Part shown: positions 56,435 to 64,000 of the stretch, one piece after another | How the letters are laid out: the number at the start of each line of letters is the position of its first letter | Numbering within the stretch: the first letter of the stretch is position 1 | Source: Cyprinodon diabolis | Taxonomy: Eukaryota > Chordata > Actinopteri > Cyprinodontiformes > Cyprinodontidae | Length of the DNA stretch: 64,000 nt | Direction of reading: 5' to 3' | Assembly: GCA_030533445.1 (NCBI GenBank) | Contig: CM060072.1 | Location: forward strand, 11,489,875-11,553,874 | Translations under genes and position numbers: made by a program | The notes under the pieces: model-generated | Seen by the model: the letters and a program-made list of their open reading frames with translations, nothing else | Databases searched by the model: none | What the model was told of the DNA's origin: nothing

Positions 56435-58930
56435 TATGTATGTGGAAGAGATGGAAGCTGTAAAATCCAGCTGAACCATTTTAGGATGTGGATTCTCTAT
56501 TTTGCAAAAATATATATATATATATTTTTAGCTCATGTAAAAAAGAAAATGAAATTATATGAAATAATATAAGGCATAAAATAACAGATAAACAAAAAAT
56601 CCCCTATAAAAACGGGTTAGATAAACTTAACCCGATTTCCGTAAGTGCAAATGAAAAAAAAATGGCATTAAATGTCTTCCCTTGTTTTGCTTGGAAAAAA
56701 AGACAGAAAAAAGAGAAAACAGTGACATTATAAGAATGCATTCATAAGGCAAACATGTTTGTAATAACAGGAATTTTAAAGTAAGCAGGAAAAATATTTT
56801 TAGGTTGAAATACATAACCTATAGCTGGCTTGTGATATGTTAAACAAATAGTCAAAATCAGAGACAAATCTCTTTTAGGATCATTTATTTAATTTCCAAA
56901 GTTTACAGCTGCAAGGGGCCGCAACGTCCACAAGGAGTCAGCAGTGTCCAGTGACAAAACACTGCTTTCACCACCTCTGAGTTTCTCTGTACGTAATTCC
57001 AAGATACTTTGTTGAGTTGCATGAAGTCACTAAGTGATATCAAAAGAAACTGGGATACATTAAGGACTTTTTTTTTATACACTTGCTTTTTTTGTGTCTA
57101 TTTTGTGTTTATATATATCCATAAAATCTATTTTCATCCCCCCTCTGTGGATGGAGACCCAAAAATGCTTTAGTGTCAAATTGCTACACAAAAACCACAG
57201 ATCTTCTTCCACCTATTTATTTAGCCAAGGTTAAAGATTTCCAGATGTTCCAAGTGCTCGTTTAAGCTAAATTCATCCTGCTGTTGGTGCTCGGTTGGCC
57301 TTTCTAGGGGTCACAGGGTAAAAGCTCCCAACACACACACACAATTCGAAGGCAATGATTTAGAGAGGAAACACGCACAGACTGAGAGCCCTGCACATGT
57401 GAGTCGTCATGCATGTATTTATCCGGCTTGTGTTTTGGCCTAAAGGGTTGAAAGTGAACACACAAGGAGAGAGAGGTTTGGATTTCAGCTGCTTTAATCA
57501 AACCTCATTAGCTGAGTTCAGAAGCATGACAGGAAGTTCAGTCTTTGTGATTTTAAATCCACCCCTTTGGACGCCCAAAAATCACTGTAAGGCAAAGAGA
57601 AAAACAAACGGCTGTCTCACTCGGTGACTCCAGCAAAATAATGAGGTGGAAAAAAAAAGTCAAAGTGCTGAAAGATGGATAATTCCCATGCCTGTCTTTC
57701 TGTCTGGTTTCCATCCTCTGCAAGCCAAAGAACGATTAGCTATAATCTAAGTTAACCTTTTAATTATCAAATATATTTTTCTTCTGCAAACATATTTTAG
57801 ATGTATTTTGTATGCATGAATCCAGTGTCGACTAGTGATTTAGTGCTGGCTGCAGCATAACCAGATTAGGTTACATGATCTGTCTGTCAGCGCAGACGAA
57901 ATGAGTCCCCTCAGGACGAGGAGCAACAAGGTGCAGTTCACACAACACTGATGGCAAATGTTATCTGGAAATGATCCCTAACATTTGCTTGAGCTATGCA
58001 GATGTTCCAAGTGGGTGATGCCTGACCCCACAGAAATTACAGGAGGAAAAATGTGGTGTTTACTTTCTGACATCATGTGAATGCATCCACTTGAATGTTT
58101 GGAGCTACACGAATCTTTCCTGGATGAGACGTGGACTCAGACCACATTCATCTGTGGAAGAATAAACAATAAACTGCTAGATTCACAGTTTATCTTCAGC
58201 TGTCTTCTGTTTGTCTGTATTCAGCTACTATGTAACTGAAGAACACGGTTACTGTTTATGAGGAATCTAGTCTGAAATTGAGCAATTTAGCAACTGTAAA
58301 AGTAGGTAAAAAGGTGCAAAGGATACAAAAATGGCCACAAGTTGTTAAACAAACTAGTTAGATAACAGCAAATTTGGTTTAGGTTCCTAACTTTTACTTA
58401 CAGCACACATGACTAACAGTTAATAAATTGGACAAAAAAACCCCCTAAAGTCCTGTATTCTGATCCATAATTATTCTATTAAAAAAAATTCTCTAAAAAA
58501 AAAATACTTTAAAAAAGCCATTATAAAACTGAACCGATGAGAAAAAAGTTACCTTTATAGGATAGATGGAGTAAATGTAAATCTATTTAATTAAATCTAG
58601 TATTTTTATCTTCCACTGTAAAAAATGCAGTATTTCTAAGTATATTATTGTCTAGTCATGCTTGTATTACTTTTAATGAACTGCCTTTTGGCGGATTGGT
58701 TTACTTATTAATTTATTTTATTGAAAACTGTGAAGGCACCATTCCAATATTCCAAATCTACCAAAAGTAAAAATAAACTTTTCATTTATAATCTCACTGT
58801 ACTGTTGATATTTTATTAGGATGACAAAATAAGAAGCTAAGCTGTCGTTGAAATTTAGATTTTAAAATCTCTATGGATCTCTAAAGCAAGGCCGATTTAA
58901 GTTGTGCAAAGAAGCATTAGGTACACTTGT
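56435..58930. other. no recognised feature
   Basis: Intergenic, AT-rich. Open frames here (for example 57304-57501 minus, 57409-57627 plus) gave no recognisable products and overlap each other. Confidence 0.5.
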
Positions 58931-59410
58931 CATGGTTTTAGTGGAGGTTGAGGACCCAAATGCAGAGAGGAGTTTTTGCTGATTTAATCAAAACAAAAAT
59001 GGCAACAGAAATAATAATAAAAAAAAAATCAAGAACAAACTACAGGAATCAAAAAAACCATGAGACATAAAAGGAAAACCAAGACATGAGGAGCCTTGTA
59101 ACTACCAGAAACCAGCAATGAGGAACTGCACAGGAGGTGTATATATGGGGAACAGAACAAAGAATGGGCTAATCAGCTGATATGGAGCAGGTGTGGACAG
59201 AACAACCAGAAGAGAGCTAGGCAGAAGGAGACTGGCACAAGAAGGAAAGAGAGAGTAACTCAAGGAATACAAACAGCTGAAATATAACACAAAATGGAAA
59301 AGAACCAATGACCAACAAAACAGAATGACATAAATACCTAAAAACTCAAAAAGAAACTAAAAGAGAAGTCCAAAAGGAAAGAAGAACACTGGGAGAAAAC
59401 AGGAAGAGGA
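58930..59410. repeat. probable interspersed repeat
   Basis: 'tgtcatggttttagtggagg' and 'ttgaggacccaaatgcagag' followed by purine-rich sequence is a pattern I know from many teleost intergenic repeats, but the family and ends are unclear here. Confidence 0.3.
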
Positions 59411-60838
59411 GGCATTTAACCTTCTTTTTGGTTGCCTGTTTTAAAATTAAGGACAAATGTTTACATGCTAAAAACCAATAAATGATGGGAAATAAGCGGT
59501 AAAATTAAAATCCACAAGAAACATATCTTGTATAAAATCATCTTAGAACGTTCTACTACTAGATTTAAAAGCGAAGAAACTCTTTTTCTGTAACATGCAT
59601 CCAGTAAAAGCAAAAGTGAGAAATGCAGAGCTTATTTTTTTTCTAAATTTATCATGAAACCGAATTTGTAACAGATTTACCTCATAATGTAACTAAATTC
59701 CAAAAGTGTAATTTGCACATGATGCTATATATTTCAACTTTTATTTTTGCCTGTAAAGAAAAAAGTGTTGGAGAATGTCCCCATGTAGTTTCTTCCAATT
59801 TCAAAGCTGGCAGATATCGGTATGGTTATAAGAAAAAAAAAAATTGTACTACTTTATAATCCAAGCCAGGAAGAGCGTGTGGATATTCTATATAAGGGAG
59901 CAAAATTTGAACCTGGGGAAAATACATTGAAAATGTGCCACAACAAAAGATTTTACGTAAACGAAAAAGGAAAATAAAACAAGGATTACCTGTAAATAAT
60001 TAAAGGAATTGAAAGAGTCAGGAAGTTTAAAGGGCTATATATTATAACTGGGGTCACTGGTTATATTTGTTTCTGGTTGACCATAATAGAAATTCTTCCT
60101 TTGTAAATTTTCATGCAGCTGAACAAATACAACCTTTCACCACTGAGGGTTCCTCTGCTTGTTTACCTCTCTCCCGTCAACTGTTTTGTATTGCGACTCT
60201 ACTGTATGAGACTGTAAGCACACGCATTTATTTGTGATTGTGTACAAGCTTTCAATCACGTCACAAATCTCCTTTCATTGAAGTCTTATTGGGCTTTTAA
60301 ATGAATCATTAAGTTACGGCTTCACAAATATTGACACAGCTCCTCCTGGTGACGAAGCAAGAAGCCTGAGCAGATGTACAAACAAGTCATGGCCGATCTT
60401 CGTTGTGTAATACAGAAGGAAGGGTGACGAGGAGTGAGCTCACTCTTCGACCTTTCTAAGACCCAGCAAAGATCAAGCACAAGGAATAAGCAAACTATGT
60501 ATTAAAGTGACAACTTTGGTTATAATTTTAATAACTAGACCTTTAACAACCAATTGCTACTTGAGTCAGGATCTGGACATGCTCTGTTTACTGTATTGTC
60601 ATGTATTTTCTCACATGTTTGAAAAACTTGTTGAGCACTAGAGGGTGCATTGGAGCAGGTGTTGAGCTGACCCCTCTACATATCTGTCCCATCCACTCAT
60701 CAGAGGAGTATTATAGGAGGAACTGGCTCCCAGTCATTCGCTGCCTGAGCATTATCCTCTGTGGTACCTCCACCCCATGCATTTCTTAGTGTTTGAACAG
60801 CCTTTGTAAAAACCTGGCACATGCTAACTTGACTCTTT
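59411..60838. other. no recognised feature
   Basis: AT-rich intergenic sequence without recognised coding or repeat structure. Confidence 0.45.
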
Positions 60839-61766
60839 GGCTGTGTCCAAACGTCCGCCTTAACCACTAGATCCCTCAATCACTATATAGAGCAGGGACT
60901 ATATAATGGACTTTATAGTGGACTCAGTTAACTGACCATTGGGACAGATGATCACTACTTTTCGCTCCCCGTTGGTCACGTAACTCCTCCTCCACCGCGG
61001 GGTGCCTGTGCCATCTTTGTTATTAGTCGCCACTGTTGGGTAGCGACAGCCTCTGGCGACAATGGGCTGCTGTGACAACAAGTCTCATAATGCTTTGCGA
61101 GGAGAGCACTCCACGGAAAGCATTCCGAGATATATCTGCTTGTCTAGTGACCATGGATGATCACTACTTTTCAAGGTGCATTGTAGGAAAGTTTAAGTCC
61201 ACTACTTTTTCATCCACTAAACTTTCGGACACTCATTTAAAATGGAATAACAGCCACTATATAGTGACATATATAGTAGAGACTGACATTTTTTCGGGAA
61301 TCCCACGGGTCACGTGATTCCCGTGGGATTCCCGTGGGATGGGAGTCAGTATTAGTAACGATCACGTGATTGGGACGGTACAGAATTAAACATTAACGGG
61401 AGCAGGATCAAACCAATAGTAACTAAAAAAAAATAGGATCGATGCCAAAAAATAAAATAAAATAGAAAGAAAAAAAATCCAGTACTGGCGCCGCCATTTT
61501 GTAGTTTTTTTCCTTGAAGCCTACACTATAATGCCAGTCAAAAAAACTATGTACACGACCCAAAAACCAACAGTGCTTCCGCTCTGAGTTTTTCACCAGC
61601 GCTCAAAAACAAGAATGGGAGTGGTGCAGGAGCGGGAGTCATTCTGAATGGGAGCGGGATGGGAGTGCGAGTAATTTCACCAGGAGTGGGACGGGACAGG
61701 AGTGAAAATCCACTCCCGTGTCAGTCTCTAATATATAGTGGTTATTGTGGACATTTGGACACAGCC
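60839..61766. mobile_element. inverted-repeat DNA element interrupted by a hAT-like MITE
   Basis: The left end ggctgtgtccaaacgtcc pairs with ggacatttggacacagcc at the right end, with TTT beside both. The element's right part is split at 61277-61730 by a second element. Inside, 'cactatatagNgNagggact' and 'actatatagtg' motifs recur. Without the insertion it would be about 466 bp. Superfamily unclear. Confidence 0.75.
61277..61730. mobile_element. hAT-like MITE, complete copy with 8-bp duplication
   Basis: Ends tagagactgaca and tgtcagtctcta, flanked by identical 8-bp atatatag (61269-61276 and 61731-61738), as for hAT elements. 454 bp. Just inside the left end lies a short tandem of 'attcccgtggg'. 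Copy 1 at 18427-18811 has lost this left end. Confidence 0.92.
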
Positions 61767-62610
61767 TTTGTGATCTCCTTGCAGAAACGTAGAATTGAAT
61801 GGAATAATTGAGGTCAGGGTTTATGAATTGGGCCAGTAACTCTTTGTAAGCGACCAGTGAGGATGCTTATAAAGCTACTTTCCATCTTTAGAATAGTTTT
61901 TAAGGTGTTAAATGATTTCAATCACATAAAAGATTTAACTCCAGACAAGCACACTGAACCTAGATAAAAAAAATTGCAGATTTAGAACTACTTGTGATAA
62001 AAACATGTTTTCAAAAACTGAGTTTACTTTCAATGACAATGAATAATTTAAACAAAAACCTTTGTGGAAAAATTTGGTAAAATTAAGTACAATCAAGTTT
62101 TCAAACAGCTACAGATCCAAGACGAAACACAGGCTGTTGAAATCTATCATACTTAAAAGAGATAAAACCTAATTTCTAAGGCCTTCAGATTCCAGGGAAC
62201 CAAAAAGAGAGCCCTTTTTTCTCAAATGGGGAAAATGTGGGACAGGGGTTAATCTCCCATGATTTGTCAGAATATGATTAAGCTAAAAGAGCATTGATGC
62301 CTGATCAAGGACATCACAAATAAAAGCATAGATAGTAAGCAATAGATAGTCTAAAGAACCGCAGGCCCCACACACACCGTTAAGGTCATTTTTTCCAAAC
62401 AAACACACACAATGCAAAAAGTCTGGCATGTTAAAGCGTTGTTGCTCAAGCATCTAGATGATTTGCAGTAATTGAATGAACCATGAACTTTGCTCTGTAA
62501 ATCCTAGAGGGAATGTTCAGCCATCAAGCACAGATGGGTTAAGCAGAAGAAAAATTATGAATGGTGAACACCAGGCATCCCTCTATGTCCAAAGAAATAC
62601 AATAATGATA
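61767..62610. other. no recognised feature
   Basis: AT-rich intergenic sequence. Confidence 0.5.
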
Positions 62611-62835
62611 AGGAGTGGCGGCCTAGTGGTTAGGGCATAGAGCTTGGAATCCTGAGGTTGTGAGTTTGAAACCCATTCCCACAGACCACTGCGCTCTTGG
62701 ACTTTGAGCAAAACCCTTAACCCCCAATTGCTCCCCAGGTGCCCCATGATGGCAGCCGACTGCTCCCAAGGGGATGGGTTAAATGCAGAGGTAAATGTCT
62801 CCAATGTGAGATCAATAAAGTTCAGTTATTATTAT
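62611..62835 (+). repeat. tRNA-derived SINE
   Basis: Head 'aggagtggcggcctagtggt', B-box-like 'gagtttgaaacccattccc', then 'cccttaacccccaattgctc' and the tail 'gatcaataaagttcagttat' ending in TTATTATTAT. Same family as 47275-47490. Confidence 0.8.
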
Positions 62836-64000
62836 GAAAAAATAGAGCTGTGGAATGGCCTAGATTAAAAATATAAAAGCTGATAAAGATGCAGTGGCCA
62901 AACATTACCACAGTCAGTTAATGCATAATGTAGAGACTTGTAGAGACTACTTTAGGAAGAAATTCTCTGCAGCAATGTTAAAGACTAATGGCCAGTTACT
63001 AAAAACTCTTGAGCCCCTGTTAGCTGCCAAGAGGGGTTCATCCAGATATTAGGGTTTATGTTAAAACATAGGGAGATTTGTATAATTTTTGACCCTTAGT
63101 AAATAAAATCATAATTTAAAAGCTGCTGTTTCTATTAACACAGGTCTAATTAGTCTATATTTATTATCTGTTTTAGTATCTCCATTTATAAATACAAGCA
63201 AACATAACATTTATAGTTGATGAAAAAAAACGTTGATTTTCATCTTTATATATGTTTTATGTGCAATGCAAATTGACTAGATCACTGGCAATGTCACTCC
63301 TGCATATTTATCATATATTACGACATGTTGACACCAACCAACACACCTGTCTCTCAACAAACTGCTGCCAAGTAGGTTTATAAACAACCATCACCCCAGG
63401 GAACGCTTAGAGGAGTTTCAGAAATGACCCTGAAGGTTGGGCCCCCAGAGGGTTGGGCTGGTGGTGGACTCCATACCACAGAAGGATTGAAAACCTTCCC
63501 TCTGTCTGTTGTCTGGAAGTTCCCACAGCAATAAAACAAGCAAATGAGAAAGACAGTTTAACAGATGCTGCTGGGCTGTTTGTCATTTCATTTCTTGTGC
63601 TGGAACGCTTTGTGTTCCCTGACCCAGTTGGCTACATTGTTGTATGTGTCTTACTTCAGCAGACTGCCTTTATTCCCTGTAGTTTCCCAGGTTGTATCTG
63701 TTTACCTGCATTGCATGACTTGTTCAATATTGTCCAGTGGAACCATCTCTATGATTAAAGACTAAACATCATGAATCTTAACCCTGACTGCTCACAGTTT
63801 TCTTGATAGGGGAATATCTGATACTGCAGTGTAAACTATGAGCAAATAAAATCTTTTGAAAAATTCTTTATGCATGACTCCGGGTTGTCTGCCGTCACAT
63901 TGCACCGACAGGCAGAGGACTCCAAACTCACTCCAGAAGGGGGGTAGACTGATAACAGCAGAGTGGGTTGCAGAAAACCCCCCATCCTTCTTAAATGTTG
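62836..64000. other. no recognised gene; possible transcript end near 63845
   Basis: An open frame at 63453-63758 (101 codons, plus) gave no recognisable protein. An AATAAA at about 63845 could end a transcript, but nothing else supports one. Confidence 0.35.

Noticed and set aside
63453..63758. 101-codon open frame as a host gene
   Set aside because: No recognisable domain, no splice context, and the second overlapping frame is equally open.

Overview
This is vertebrate, almost certainly teleost fish, nuclear DNA. It is AT-rich, its genes are split by GT-AG introns, and it carries repeats typical of fish genomes: V-SINE-like copies, a Tc1 transposon with an open reading frame, BEL/Pao, L2/CR1-like and Tx1/L1-like retroelement debris, and many short inverted-repeat elements (MITEs). 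There are no bacterial-type operons, CRISPR arrays or phage genes.

Only two host genes can be supported, and they converge tail to tail. On the plus strand, 1085-8250 holds the last nine coding exons (371 codons plus stop) of an SLC6 Na+/Cl- coupled transporter of the GABA/taurine/betaine/creatine branch; its 5' exons lie upstream of the window. On the minus strand, 44386-10893 holds what looks like a complete coding region for the prolyl 4-hydroxylase alpha subunit, closest to P4HA2. I placed fourteen constitutive or alternative coding positions joining in frame to 532 or 534 residues. They include two alternative exons for the same segment (25463-25522 and 25337-25402), the pattern known for vertebrate P4HA genes. 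The products do not obviously work together: one imports small osmolytes or transmitters at the plasma membrane, the other hydroxylates procollagen in the ER.

Most of the rest is mobile DNA. The last p4ha2 intron (10964-22261, 11.3 kb) holds a BEL/Pao element broken into a pol half (11119-13250) and a gag half (19382-21056), with a PIF/Harbinger remnant, two LINE fragments, a hAT-like MITE and foldback elements in between. Other introns hold MITEs whose ends and target-site duplications can be read directly: 4567-5121 (9-bp duplication, with a helicase-like leader), 25911-26331 (TTAA), 40526-41025 (TAA), and less certain ones at 31732-32642, 35731-36365 and 41780-42462.

Upstream of p4ha2 (44387-64000) I found no further protein gene of the host. 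This part has a PIF/Harbinger MITE (47626-48265, TTA), a TTAA MITE (50439-50786), a MITE built around a minisatellite (51554-51812), a tandem segmental duplication (53726-54640), a Tc1/mariner transposon with an uninterrupted transposase and perfect ends (55187-56434), a MITE nested inside another inverted-repeat element (60839-61766), and two SINEs.

I saw no clear sign of a novel system. The observations most worth checking are the apparently intact Tc1, the helicase-bearing 9-bp-duplication element, the 29-bp inverted repeat at the breakpoints of the BEL element, and the alternative p4ha2 exons. All homology statements come from reading translations by eye; no database search was run.
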